DNA of 64,000 bases from Nymphaea colorata (GCF_008831285.2 NC_045148.1:23316283-23380282); one strand, 5' to 3'; numbered from the stretch's first letter, positions 38,320 to 51,247 are shown. Numbers and translations: made by a program. Notes: a model not told the origin generated them from the sequence alone.

Positions 38320-38545
38320 TACTGGGTACCGATGCCCCGATGCCCAAGCTTATGGCAATCTGAAGAAAAGTGGGTATTCCATGTGCAAGCACCTCTACAT
38401 ATGACAAGGCACCGTGGACCTGTCTTGCAACATGTACTGGGTACCAATGCCCCGATGCCCAAGCTTATGGCAATCTGAGGCAAAGTGGGTATTCCATGTG
38501 CAAGCACCTCTACATACGACAAGGAACCGGGGACCTGTCTTGCAA
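38320..38545. repeat. 115-bp tandem duplication
   Basis: The word TACTGGGTACC begins units at 38320 and 38435, and both units continue nearly identically to CTTGCAA. Block 2a has a single copy (about 10973-11090). The duplication therefore happened after the block duplicated, and the small number of unit differences suggests it is fairly recent. Confidence 0.9.
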
Positions 38546-39059
38546 AGGGGGCTTAGCCCATTGGGCTGAGACCTAGTCTCCTCAAACATTAAAATCATTT
38601 TGCTACTATTGGTCCAAAGGAAACTCAACCACTCATGTATTAATGGTTGGACTTAAGTACACCGTGACCTATGCTGATAGGGTTGTTTGACAGCAAAGAC
38701 ACTTTTTAAAGGTTATTAATATATTTATAGAACACTAAACCTAATCTTGTATGAGTCTAACCCAGTCTTTAGAGAAAATTTATGAGGCACTTAGAATATC
38801 CTTACTGTCAGTTACCTACTATGAGTTCATTCAATAAAGAGAAAAGTTTGTTACCACTACATAAACCTACCCCAAACATTGAAGAGATTCATAGAATATT
38901 ATGTTACAAATTTTCGTGCATTTCCTCCAATCTTTGAGACAAATTTATGAAATAATAACAAATTAATACTGTTACCAAGCCACCCCTATTAATCCACATG
39001 GCTGTGCTATTCTCCCATGGCCCCAAGCAGGTCTTCTCTCCCCATACAAATTTTAGAAG

Positions 39060-39660
39060 CTGGTTATGTATGCCATGCCATGTATGAATATTTTATGTGT
39101 CATATTATTAATAAAAAAAATGCCCATGGTTAATACAAAAAGGAAACTGGTAAAAGAAGATTCTGAGATTCTATAAATGAAAAACTTATTAGTTCGTATA
39201 AGCGTATTGTTATGACCAATATACCCCTTTACGTGATAAAAAAGCGTCTTCGCTTTTTTTGTCATACTAATAGTATTATCTCGTTATCTCATAAATATTT
39301 TGTTATTCATACTTATGTTTAGTGTTATCTCATACATCCATCATTATCTCATACTTATTTGTTATCTCATACACATTATCGCATACATATTTATTATCTC
39401 ATACCTATTTGTTATCTCAAACATCTGCCATTCTTTCATACCTATTTGTTATCTCATATATATTACCTCATATCTATTTTTATCTCCCACCTATTTGTTA
39501 TTTCATACATATTATCTTATATGTATTTGTTATTTCATTTACATTACCTATTTGCTATCTTATATATCTGTTATTCATACATATCTGTTATCTCATACAC
39601 AAGCATGCACAATATTGGAGCATTAAAGTAAATATGCATATTGGTAGTAGCGTCCACAAC
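39060..39660 (+). repeat. TTATCTCATA minisatellite element, copy 2
   Basis: This parallels 11145-11640 but keeps more of the left shoulder (39060-39205), which block 2a lacks. That shoulder also appears, reverse-complemented and diverged, at 48400-48560, confirming it as part of the element. The array words TTATCTCATAC and CCTATTTGTTATC fill 39280-39600. Confidence 0.7.
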
Positions 39661-40322
39661 CAGCGTTGTTGCGGCATATAGAACTTGGCCCACAAATTTT
39701 ATCAAAAACATATTCTCAGATGTTACAAGTCAAGTGCAAGAATCTAAGACAAAGTAGAGAAAACTACTAACGTTTAGGCAACTACAAATTATGTCCATCT
39801 CAATTTTCAGAGAGCTACCTCAGGATGATCATTAAATTGAAGGGACAACATAAAATTACTTACATTGACCAAAATTACTCATACTTCTGATTTTTGTCAG
39901 CTGCCTTCTGCGGGTCTACACCTTGAACTGGTTAGGTCACCTTGCCCTATTTGTTCTACTGAAATATATAGAACGTGAATTTGTATATGCAATCATGTTT
40001 AAGAATTTGGCTTGATCCAAACAGGACTGCGTTTCCAATGCAAACCTGCTAGGGGAGTAGCGCTCCTATCACAGCAAACCACTATTTCTGTATGATATTT
40101 TTTGATAATATGGTAAGGAATTTATTAGCAAGGGAATTGCGACATAGCTTCTATCACTTCATGTGGGTTTTTTAGGAGAATGTGGTTTCTATCGATCCCC
40201 TAGTTATGGCATATACGTTGCAAACAAATGCGATACTTCAGTGAAGATGGGGAAACTACTTTGTCAAGGCAAATGAAAGCAGAAAAAAAAAAATCAGTGG
40301 TTGCCCATGTTTTTAGATATAC

Positions 40323-40326
<4 letters not shown>

Positions 40327-40379
<53 letters not shown>
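40327..40379. repeat. (TA)n microsatellite
   Basis: About 26 pure TA units. The equivalent place in block 2a (12299-12324) is a shorter, interrupted TA tract. Confidence 0.95.
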
Positions 40380-40381
<2 letters not shown>

Positions 40382-42959
40382 AGCTTGGAAAAACTGTACT
40401 CCCACCCCCGATTCTTGACCCCACCCCCTCCTCCACCAACTCTCCTCTCTGTCTCTCTCTCTCTGTGTAAAGCAGAATGAGGAGTATGTAGATCTACACC
40501 TATTCGTGCACGTCAAAGCAAAGAGAGGATCTCAAGGATGAATAACCATTTAAAATTGCAAGGTGGCTTCGACATAAGTAATCGGCAGATACCAAAATTT
40601 AGAAAATCAATACATGCAGAGACTTAAAAAGGGAGCCTTAGGTGCAGTGAATGACTCGTTCATTCTCAAATAAATATTACGATGAATTGGGCGAAGAGAA
40701 TTTACTTAGTTATGCATCCCTTTCTTAAGAAGAATAGACTCTTTTAAACAAATTAATTACCAAAGAAGCAAGAAGCACGCATTGCAAAGCATGAAAATAC
40801 GGCATGATATATATTGGCAACCTTTATCAACTGAAAAATCCCGTAAACTCCGTGGTTTATACATTTTGGCTCAAAGCGATTGAGGAGGTCAGCTAAAATA
40901 AAGTCTAACAACGATTTAAAAATTTTGCCATCATCGCACATGCGAACTTATTCTCCCAAGTCATCAGCTAAAGGAAGCTACATTTTTATTTGACCCACAA
41001 AGATAATGCCTCCCCTAGCTTAAACATGACAACATTAAGGGGCATTTGATGGTTTGGAATTTTGTTTAAAAAATAAAAATCTGGAATCATAATTCCTTTG
41101 CAAACTGGAATGGAATCAAAATTTAAGGTTTCAGTTTCCTAGTTCCAACAAACAAAATACCTTGTTTATTTAGTAATTTCAATTTCTTAAAAAATGAGCA
41201 TTTTGATTCAAAAATTTCATGATTCTGGATATGTCAAACGCCTCCTTAGAGAAATGTCCAATTATTCCAGCTTTAAGGCCAGTCTTGACCTTCTTTTGGA
41301 TTTAATCACTGATTGTAAAAAAAGGACTGGCTACCCAACAATCAACGTTATGGTTAAGCTTACTGAAGTTGGCTTCTCAATTTGGTCCACATTTTTGCTT
41401 AATTGGCACTTAATTAAGATGTGGTGACAGAGACAAATTCTCCCCCTGCTTGCCTACCAAAAGCCAAAAGAAAAGAAAAGAAAAATAGCGGTTTGGTGAG
41501 AAGTTGAATGGTGGGAATTTACCTGGTTGTTCCGATCGATGATGACGAAAGTTCTCCACGAATTCACATCGGCCTCCGTCTAGTCGCACAAGAAGCAGCC
41601 TTATATTTTTGTGAAAAGCCATTAATTGGTGGGGTAGCAGTAACATTGGGATGCCCAAAGAACTGTGCTGCGAGAGGACAACGTAAAATCAAACTCAGTA
41701 AATGACAGCTACATACATGCATATATATGTCAACTGTGAAGGCAATCTTGTCCTTTCTCACTCTACCTTTAGAAGGGTCAATTTGTCATCGTTTGATCTT
41801 GCCGCCTTTTATCATGATTTCTCTTCCTCTACTGTGGAAAGTTTTATAGTTATGAGGATTTTTTTTTTCTTTAATTTCCAAAGATTTCCTCCCCTATAAT
41901 TCTGAACAGCAAAGAAGGAGATCGATCGCTCAAGCGGCTTATTCAATCTTCCTGAGAGTGAGGAGCCTGAAGTTTCTGGCTGAGTGGCCCTAACATTTTA
42001 AATCTTAAGACATAATGGGAACTAAGTATGTAAATGAGAAAATAGCTACGCGATATGGAGTTATAAGTACGCACTTCTACTGCTACGGTTTCCAGATTAT
42101 TCCATATTATGCATGAACTGCTAAACGAAGCTTGCTACCTTATGATCAAGGTCTTGGAAAAAGAGGCAAGAAACCATGGCTTCCCATTTCCTTTGCCTCT
42201 TAGGTACAAGGTTGTGTCCCAAGCAAAGGCTTGAGACTAACTGTATGAAACCATCGCTGCCTACTATTGGGGCAGAAGAGAATGGAAGGAGGCTAGAGAT
42301 TCCAATTCATGTATGAGAAAAAAAAAAAGCTTGTGGATAGAAGATAAGGTTTTCATGAAGCGTACCCCTTGAAAGATCTGATTTTCGACACCTGCCATTA
42401 GTTCTTTTCTTCTGCATATACAAGCATGGTGCATCGTCCGATCTGCTAATCAACACATCCGTTGTCTTGATGGGAAACTTAAGGCATACGTAACTCAAGT
42501 TAATGCTTCTTGGCGAATGCCAGAAAGAACTTTAACCAGCTCTCATGCCTCAGCATGATCTTAATTACAGTTGATATTGACTTCCGCGTTCATTGGTGAA
42601 GTCCCTGCAATTGTTGATTTTGAATTTGCAGAACGTATTTATGAGGCCACACCACAACCTCACATGTCTAAGATGTAATTTAAACGATGAAATAATTTAA
42701 AAAATCAAAATCCCCGCCTTGACCGCTAAACAAAAGGCCTCCGGTACATTTTAATATAAATGATGGGTAATAAAGGAGTATTACTGTAAATATGGACTTT
42801 GGAAAACTTAAAATTCACGTTGATGATCCACTAAAAAAGTAACAGCCAGCTGTACATCCGTTGTGGCGGTCTTATAAACAATTGGCACTTGGGGATGTTA
42901 ATGTATTAGATCTGGATTGGATATCCAATAAAAAATGCTTTCAAAAAATTGGACGTAGC

Positions 42960-42960
42960 A

Positions 42961-42991
<31 letters not shown>

Positions 42992-42996
42992 TATAT
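42960..42996. repeat. (TA)n microsatellite
   Basis: A TA run with one CATA interruption near 42985. Block 2a has only about 13 bp of TA at the same point (14824). Confidence 0.9.
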
Positions 42997-43390
42997 CCGA
43001 GTAAGAAATCAGAATTCATCAGATTTTAAATAAGAAACTCCATCTTATCAAACTCATATTCAGTTTTAAATAAATGTTTCGTTAGATAACAAAGATCTTA
43101 ACTTAGATATCCTATTCCAAGTTTAGATATCTGAATACGAACTCCCGGTAAACTGAATTAATTGGGGCTGTTGAAAAAGCAACACCCTTTTTAGTTTTCC
43201 CTCGTAAGGAACTTACATTCTTTATAATGTTTGAGAGTAGGGAAACTTGGTTTTGAATGTCATCGAATCTAATCATTTGATTGGGGAATCTTAAAAAGTT
43301 AAAATCAAACATGACCAATTTTCCCCACTCAAGTATATTTTTCCTCTATTTGTGAAATCTGGATGGTCTGCGGTTCATCCCTTTTTAATA

Positions 43391-44090
43391 TGATAATCAA
43401 TGATGAGGTAGTGTCTAATCATGTGTCTTAGGTATTGAAAACCTGACCTTTAGAAGTTGCGCATCTGATTATGTAAAATATGGGCCATGCATTTGTTGGA
43501 GAAGTGCTCTTTTCAGCTTTGAAAGGTAAGTGTTGCTTTGGACCACTTTCTTTATGTGATACAGATGTCAAAGAAACACTACCTTGTAACATATCACAGA
43601 CATTACTGCAAAACATTGAAGAGTTGCACAACAATCTACAGTGCCATCCACACCTTCGGGGATGAAAAGATATTCACAAAATTGGTAAGAGTTTTTTAAT
43701 AACAAATAACTTTTTCCCCATACCAATTAGTAATCAAACAACGCGGTAGACAACCTAATTAGCTTGCGTCTATACTTATATCTAGAAAGGCAATTCTTAC
43801 AAGTCTTTTAAAGTTGGAAAATACGATTCCAACATGCAAGGGATCAGCTAAGGTTAATAATACAATAGAACGAGTGAGAATCATTCATGGTCCCACTACA
43901 TCAAAAACTTCACCAAGATAGAAACCTTTTTTGCTGGGGAGAGATGGCTCAAAGGGTAAGCAGGCAATCAATACTTCATTTTGCAAGAGTTTGATATTGA
44001 AGGAAGTTTAACTCTGAATACACCTGATAATTGACAAAAGAAGATGCGCAAGAGCTATAAAAACAATACCATGAGGGCATGTGTAGTGGA
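43391..44090. other. No certain gene; possible exon remnant
   Basis: 43391-43470 has a partner at 49040-49200. The rest appears unique in the window. A 61-codon plus-strand frame (43480-43665) contains LFSALKG followed by a donor-like GGTAAGT at about 43525, but it matches nothing I recognise and has no supporting second exon. 43740-44090 shows nothing identifiable. Confidence 0.35.
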
Positions 44091-45234
44091 CACCTTGGTT
44101 ATTTAGCCCTAACCAAACATCTTGTGCAAGCTAATTAAGCCGCTAGAGGACAACCATGGAAAAAAATGCTTACCAATTACTGAAGAAGTATTTCTTCTCA
44201 AATGGGCACCACAAATCTCCATTCAATGGCAGCTTACATACTTTTTTCCTTATACATAAATATGTGTTTCATGTTATTGGATCTATCAATCCATTTTGAA
44301 CATCGCAACATGGGCAGACATTGATGTTACAAAATATGAAGGAAAAATTAAACGCTAAGTTCAGTTTGGACAAAAAAATGATATATCAAGGTCTTTTTTT
44401 TTTTTGAGAAAGTCAACTAAGTGCATACGTGAAAGCAACAAAACATGAATTAACAATTCATTGCTAAGTATAGTTGAAAAATTAATGAACAATTTATTTA
44501 CACCTTGTACTTTCTCTGTCACAGAGGTCAATACTGAAGGTTCATATATTGGGGTCCGCCAATCAAAGTACGCTTGTTATGTACATAGGATGGAATAGAG
44601 ACCTTGCTTTCCATTTCTATTTCTATGTTGAACAATTCTTTGACTCAAATAAGCACCAATTGGCAGTCTGAAACGTGACCCTTATATAGGATATAGGCTG
44701 GTGCCAAGCTGCCAAATTGACTGCCCTCTTATTGGCCCGAAAAAGTTTTGAACCGAGTATTATCGCCCCAACTACCATGATAAATTCCATATATATATAT
44801 ATATACTTGTCACCCATTTGCTTTCTTATTATTTTTTTTCATTTAGTCAGCTCTCTATCTCTCTCATTTACTCCCTTCGCGTCTTCCACGTCTCTCACTT
44901 TTTCTCAACAAATTTGAACAGGAATATACTTATATATATGGTTGGTAGCCAGTTGCAGGTTCGAGATATACATAAAAGTTGGACCATTTTTCCACCATCA
45001 CTGTGGGTTTTGAAGCTACAACCGTGCTGCTGTTACAAAACTGCATTATTTTGGCAAAAGATTTAACCAAAAGCACCGATATAAATTTTTGATATTAAAT
45101 AAACAAGAATTTTATGTGAACGTTGACATGATTTCACTGGAAGTTTAATGCTGCTAATAAAGAGTACTATTGTTTTTGCAACCTTAGTTTAAATGACAAG
45201 GAAGTTGATGTAAATAGAAGACAACTTTTTTTTG

Positions 45235-45322
<88 letters not shown>

Positions 45323-46520
45323 CAATTCAATCCTATGCAATGTGGAATATTTTCTCGGATGACAAATTTTCAAAAGAATATCAGAGAAAAAGGTGTTATT
45401 ATATTGACGCTGCGGATAGTTCATGATGCAATGACGGTCTATATAGAGTGGTTGTAGCAGCAATGCTTGTTTTTTATTTGTCTTAATATATTTTCATTTA
45501 GTCAGATAGCTTTCTCTCTCTCTTGCTAAAAAATTGAACATGTCCGCTTTGTTGCTTCACGTACGCTATATGGCCTGGCTGTATGTGCCTTTTGTTTGCC
45601 GTCTAGGCAGGGGCAGTCTTAGAAGATTGGTGCGAAACAAGGGATCAAGTGCTAATCAAACTCAGGTCTTTGAAGCTCAGACATTTGAAGGTATGCATGC
45701 TTCCCTGCAACTTATGTGTCCACAGGATTTCTTTCCCATATATGCATGAATCGGTAATCTGAGACTCCTTCCCCTCTATTAATTTCACTCCAAATAACAA
45801 GAAGGTTGCCCGTTGCTGGTTCGAGATAAACATAAAATTAAGTTGGTGACAAATTGCGGAGGATGCAGCTTGGAAGCAAAACGAGGTGGCGGTCCGATGC
45901 CAGCCGTGTAGCCACCCACTCCGTTAGCTTATTCCTTTACCAGCTCTTGCATCTTATGCTATACATGCACTCAGTTGATACTAGCTAGATGTCCTCCTTT
46001 GCCTCTTGAAATTAGGAAATAATTCCTGTAGCCTGAAAATTAGTCCGCACCATAGAGGAAGAGAAATCGTGACAGAAGGCCTTCCCATGGCAAACGCCGC
46101 ATGATGGCCCTCAAAACGGGAAAGGAAAAAACATAAAAGGTCGATCGTCTTCCCGGTTCGTGTCCTGAGTTTCATTTTCGGTTGTTCCCTGTCATGCAGC
46201 TAGTGGAATCTTCTTTTCATGCCAATCCGGCTGCTGCCCCCCAAGAGTTCATTCCACAAAGGCATATATAGGGCTGCGATATCTGATCGTTTGACGGGTA
46301 TGTAGACAAAAGGAGATGACTAATCCATGGAAAACGTTGCTGATCATCATCAAAACCAAAAGGAAAAGGAAGAGCCAGGTAAATTTCCATTTAAATTAAC
46401 TTTGTACAACCTTGCTCGAGCTCCACTCAAGCTCTCAAGTTTAAATTTATGCTCTACTCTAGCTAGGTACCCCATATAGTTTTTCATGTAATATTACCCC
46501 TTATAGCTTTCCATGTTTTT
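44090..46520. repeat. Modular repeat unit D
   Basis: This unit starts with the tail shared with unit B (44090-44720 pairs with 25500-26110). It continues as module 1 ((TA)n at 44789-44805), the link block, a very long (TA)n (45239-45320) and module 2 with its tail to about 46520 (pairs with unit C to about 27900). It stops where unit C continues, so it is a truncated unit with no LINE part. Confidence 0.75.
45239..45320. repeat. (TA)n microsatellite of unit D
   Basis: About 41 pure TA units followed by the constant GACAATTCAATCC flank. It is the longest of the five module 2 sites. Confidence 0.95.
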
Positions 46521-46902
46521 GTTTCATCTAAATACCTCTTATCTGATTCAGCAGAATTGGTGAATTTGCCAATTCACCAATCAAACGCCTCACTGATACC
46601 GCACCTCAGTCAATTCTACAACACCAACGGTAACTTTAGTTGGCTCAATTTAAGATCTTATTGGCCATCGTTATTTTAAGTTTGGCTCATGGATAAAGTC
46701 TATGCTCATTTATCTAAATGTGAGAAACTTAAACACCTCGGACTTAGCTTAAATCCCAATGAAACATTATTAGGACACCTCAAATTTGTGTTTTGGCATG
46801 AGAATAGATTTATCTCAAGACAACATTGAGATATCTGGATAAGTTTTACTATGGCACTTTAAATGTAAGGTTAGATGGATTTTCCGACATTGAGGTACTT
46901 GG
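46521..46902. other. No gene seen
   Basis: Unique AT-rich DNA following the break at the end of unit D. No frame, repeat or known motif is supported. Confidence 0.5.
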
Positions 46903-47105
46903 ATGGTGATCAGGGGCAGAGCAAAGGAGGGGCCTGCATGGGCCCTGGCTCTACCTAAAAAAAAATATTTACATGAAAAAATTTATAAAATTTCACTTGT
47001 CTTATATAAAAATTTTGCAAAATGATATTTCGGGCCCCGTCAAAATTTAAAAACTTTAATTCCGCTCTCTTCATGAAAATTTCTGGCTCTGTCCCTGATG
47101 GAGAT
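46903..47105. mobile_element. hAT-like MITE with target-site duplication
   Basis: The element spans 46911-47097 (187 bp). Its ends are CAGGGGCAGAGC and GCTCTGTCCCTG, 12-bp terminal inverted repeats with one mismatch. It is flanked by 8-bp direct repeats ATGGTGAT (46903-46910) and ATGGAGAT (47098-47105), again one mismatch. CAGGG termini with 8-bp target duplications are the signature of hAT transposons. The interior is AT-rich with no coding capacity, so it is a nonautonomous miniature element that would have used a transposase encoded elsewhere. Confidence 0.85.
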
Positions 47106-47688
47106 CACCATGTACACTTTAATCTAACATTATCATGTGTCTTGGCTTGTAACTTACTTCAAGTTATGTACAAACTTAAGTTGTAGGGGAAAGGTGGAGA
47201 TTGACCATATCAAAAGGTGTCAATTTTATACTTGGCATTATATATTGTATTAAATATACTGCAAACATCACCACTATTCCTCATCAAGAAGATTTTTAAC
47301 TTAATCATGCTGAAAATTCTTATCCTCATTTTCCTGGTATACTAATAAAAAGGGGTTAGCACAACAAGAACGAAGAGGGGATAGATGGTGACTAGTTTCT
47401 ATTTCAAGTTCGTGGGGCAACAACTCTCTAGGTTGTAAATGGGACTGTACCGACATGAGAGTTGAAACGTGGCTGGAGAATTGGGATGAAGGTTTCAGCT
47501 TTTTACCTAGCTTTGGAAACCCCACTCACCTGAACAGAGTATGCGATACAAAATATGGTATATATATATATCGATATCTATCCATGTAAGCAATCGGAAT
47601 TCATCATATTTAAATAAGAAACTCGGTCTTATTGGACTCAAATTCAGTTTTAAATAAAAATTATTAAAGTCGGTCCACTAGATGTGTC
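47106..47688. other. No gene seen
   Basis: Ordinary AT-rich sequence. A short piece near 47590-47660 resembles the GGAATTCATCA...TTTAAATAAGAAACTC stretch also at 14850 and 43010, showing that fragments of block 2 are scattered here. Confidence 0.5.
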
Positions 47689-48560
47689 TAATCCTTATCT
47701 CATACCTGTAGCCACTCTGTGTATATCACAAGTGTACACTAGATGTGGACCCTACTATCAATATGCATATTTACTTTAATGTTCAAACATTATTGCATAT
47801 GCACAATTTTGAATATTTTTAATCATGTCCTTATCTCACACCTCTATAATTGTCTTATACCTCTGTCATTAGTTCACACTTCTGTCATTATCTCATACAT
47901 ATTATCTCATATCATTCATTGTCATACTCATGTCGTTATCTCATACTCATTATCTCATACCTTCTTCATTATTGTGAACCCATAACATCCCATATCTTTG
48001 TCATTATTACACTAATGTTATTATCTCATACTTGTTACCTCATACTCTAATCCTTATCTCATACCCGTAGCATCTAAGATAATGTCAGGGAGTGGCATTA
48101 GATAATGGTTGGGATATGCGATAATGAAATAATGGTTAGGGTATGAGATAACGGCAGGAGTATGAGATAATGAGTACAAGATAATATAATAGAGGTATGA
48201 GATAATGTGTATGAAATAACAGAAAAAGTATAAGCATATGTATGAGATAATGCTAAACAGAGGTATGGGATAATGTGTATAGAGAACAAAAGATATATGA
48301 GATAGTGAAAGATGTACGAGATAACGCTATGAGTGGAATAAATAAAACGAAGACGCCTTTTTACATTTCAGGGAGGTATATTAGTTATAGCGACATGCAT
48401 AGACTCACAAGCTTTACCTTTATCGAATCTCAAATTTTTTCTTTCATTTTTCTTTTTTTGTCATTAAAAAAGTTTTTTCTTCTATTAATCTTGAACTTTT
48501 TTTTCATTGTTAAAATGATGCATGAAAAAATCATACATAAAATGGTGTATATAACCAACA
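47689..48560 (-). repeat. TTATCTCATA element, copy 3, rearranged into an inverted array
   Basis: The ends are reverse complements of copies 1 and 2: 47740-47815 matches the right shoulder (11580-11640) and 48320-48560 the left shoulder (39060-39230). Inside, 47820-48065 reads TTATCTCATA on the plus strand while 48080-48330 reads its complement, TATGAGATAA. About half the array has therefore flipped, and two arms of roughly 240 bp could pair. A 24-bp word starting TAATCCTTATCTC occurs at both 47689 and 48048, bracketing the plus-sense half. Confidence 0.7.
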
Positions 48561-48670
48561 TCAGACATGAAGTACATCTATTGTTTGATTTCCATTGGTA
48601 TTACTTTTCTAGTGGCATTGAGGGCTGGGTTAAAGAATAATATTATTGGGTTGTCCCCTTTCCCTTGCTC

Positions 48671-48705
<35 letters not shown>

Positions 48706-49240
48706 TAAGTTTAATCACACATGTGTTGGGAGGAGGAGAGAGAGAGAGAGAGAGAGAGAGAGTCTTTCCTTGCAAAAAAAGAAAAACTCTGTCAAACTTT
48801 TTGCTTACCTGGTTTGAGCCATCCATTCTGATGGCTCATGTTTTTTGTTTAAAAAAATTAAATAAAAAGAAACATTAGGCAAAGATGCCTCTAGCTAGCA
48901 TACTATATCTCACCCGCAAAGCAGAGGAAAGAATGGGGCATCATGCCGGGTAATCATTTGATTGGGGAATCTGGGAAAGTGAAAATCAAACACGAGCAAT
49001 TTTCCCCACTCAAGTATATTTTTCTGCTAGTGGTGAAATCTGAAGTATCTGCGGTTCACCCCTTTTTAATACGATAATCAAAGATGAGGTAGCAATGGAT
49101 GCTACTTTATGAGCTAGCTAGGGTCAGCAAAGCCCCAAATGGGCTAAACTGAAGAGATGTGTCTTACCTATGTATTGAAGACCTGACCTTTAGAGGTTGC
49201 GCGTCTAAGCCGCTCATATATATAGGTCAAATCGAACATA
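48561..49240. other. Microsatellites and a partial third copy of the block 2 end
   Basis: A (TA)n run (48675-48703) and a GA run (48735-48762) are followed by 48910-49200, which matches the end of block 2 (15045-15300 and 43230-43470). A small internal gap is present where GCATCATGCCGGGTAA joins directly to TCATTTG. No gene is seen. Confidence 0.6.
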
Positions 49241-49718
49241 GAAACGGGGGCAGACATTGGTGTTACAAAAAATGAAGGAAATTTAAATGATAAGTTCAGT
49301 TTAGACAAAAAATGATATATCAAGGTTTTGTTTTTTGACAAAGTCAACTAAGTGCATACGTGAAAGAAACAAAACATGAATTAACAATTTATTGCTAAGT
49401 TTAGTTGAGAAATTACAATTAACAATTTATTTACACATTGTACTTTCTTTATCACAGAGGTCAATACTGAAAGTTCATATATTGATAGTGGGGTCCACCT
49501 ATTAATGTACGCTCGTTATGTACATAGGGTGGTGTAGAAACCTTGTTTTCCATTTCTATTTCTATGTTGAACAATTCTTCGACTCAAATAAGCTCCAATC
49601 GGTAGTCTGATACGTGACCCTTGTATAGAATATAGGCTGGCCCCAAGCTGCCAAATTGACTGCCCTCTTATTGGTCCGAAAAAGTTTTTTACCGAGTATC
49701 ATCGCCATAACTACCATG

Positions 49719-49724
<6 letters not shown>

Positions 49725-49806
<82 letters not shown>
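49725..49806. repeat. (TA)n microsatellite of unit E
   Basis: About 40 pure TA units with the module 1 flank (TTGTCTCCCATTT) on the right. Confidence 0.95.
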
Positions 49807-49810
<4 letters not shown>

Positions 49811-50878
49811 TGTCTCCCATTTCCTTTCTTATTATTTTTTCCCGTCTTCCATGTTTCTCAACTTTTCTCAATAAAATTGAACATTTATATGTATAGTTGG
49901 TTGTCAGTTGCAGGTTCGAGATGCACATAAAAGTTGCATTATTTTGCCACCATCGTTGTGGGTTTTCAAGCTACAACGCATGACAACATTGGATTGTCGT
50001 CACAAAGATGGACTATTATTTTGGCAAATGCTTTAACCAAAAACACAGACGTAAATTTATGATATTAAATGAACATGAATTAATTATGTGAAAGTTGACC
50101 TGATTTCATGCGAAGCTTATTGATAATAAACACTACTATTTTGTAAGCAACCTTAGTGTAGATGAAAACAAACTTAAAGGACTACTATATTTGAAACAAT
50201 CTTAATATAAAGTAGTATTAAGAAAATCAACTTAATTGGATGAGTATAATAGCCAAACTCCAAACTTTTTCTAACATATATTCCATGTAATATATTGAGA
50301 CTCAAATTTTGTATCTAGGATAAGTTTTTTATTACCCACACAACTTTTTCAATTATTATCAAACAGCATACTCTAAAGGTAAATTGGATAAAACAAATTA
50401 CAAAAAGATTAATTCATGCAATGAAAAAGTCAAACTATCTAAAACATGGATGCGTTCTGCAAAATAATTGAAAATAAAACAAAAAATTTGATGAAGAAGT
50501 CATCAGCAACTTGAAATTATTTAAAGTCTCAGCAGAAGTTTAATGCTCTGATCTATCAACACCTCAGTTGCCTAACATTAACCTCACACGCTTGCTTCCA
50601 CAAGATTTTATTTATTATCGATATGACTCCCATGCATGTTCATTGGTGAAGTCCCTGCAATTGTTGATTTTGAAGTTGCAGAACGTATTTATGAACGTAT
50701 TTATGAGGTCAAACCACAACCTGATCATGTCTACGATTTAATATAAATGGTGGGTGATAACTGATAATGGAGTACTATTATTGTAAATGTCGATGTTGGA
50801 AAACTTAAAATTCACGTTCGTCATCCACTAAAGAATCAAAGGCCAACAAACAATGTCTCGGGTGTGGCGGTCCAATCA

Positions 50879-51247
50879 TAGCCACAAATAATATCTCGGA
50901 GTTTTAAATAGCGAGGTTTTTCTTGGGTATAATACGACGGACTTGAAAAATACAGGAAAAATAGTATTTAAAAAAACAAAAAAGATAAAAATGAGCGAAA
51001 ATAAAATAAATGAGAAAATAATAACACAAGCATCAAAAGATAGGTAGATCCGTACCAAATAAAAAAATGATAAAAAACTGGTTGACATTAAAAAATGACA
51101 AAAATGAAAAAACCGAAAAAAACACGTTAAAAAAGTGTTTTTTGTTTTTAATTTTAAAAAACGTGTTTTTTTACGTTTTAAATGGCATTTCATTTTCTCA
51201 CGTTTTTTTTCGCACTTTTTTCTAAAATAACAAGTTTTTTGTGACTA
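50879..51247. mobile_element. AT-rich MITE-like insertion in unit E
   Basis: About 370 bp here is absent from the same point of related blocks (near 19380, 14745 and 42880), where flanking sequence runs through. The ends are TAGCCACAAA and TTTGTGACTA, inverted repeats matching at 9 of 10 positions. Flanks offer AATCA on the left and AATTA on the right, but these do not line up cleanly with the inverted repeats, so the target duplication is unproven. The interior is A/T runs with repeated ACGTGTTTTTT and AACACGTT words. It has no coding capacity and no superfamily is assigned. Confidence 0.5.

Larger units (their letters stand above)
35128..43390. repeat. Segmental duplication block 2b
   Basis: Partner of 7820-15300 in the same orientation. 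It begins TTGGGAGAAG, where block 2a begins TTGGAGAAG right after a copia remnant. Nothing like that copia remnant is present upstream here, so the shared boundary is real. Differences include a 115-bp tandem duplication at 38320-38545, extra DNA at 38601-39206, a long (TA)n at 40327-40379 and (TA)n at 42960-42996. No gene is recognised. Confidence 0.85.

Noticed and set aside
44957-44985. GGTTCGAGAT near module tails considered as a Pol III B box (SINE or tRNA-like)
   Set aside because: The B box consensus needs GGTTCGANNCC. The CC is missing, and no A box lies at the right distance upstream.
45167-45463. Frames made of Tyr-Ile repeats at 45232-45463, 49656-49928 and 40325-40516
   Set aside because: These are translations of (TA)n microsatellites.
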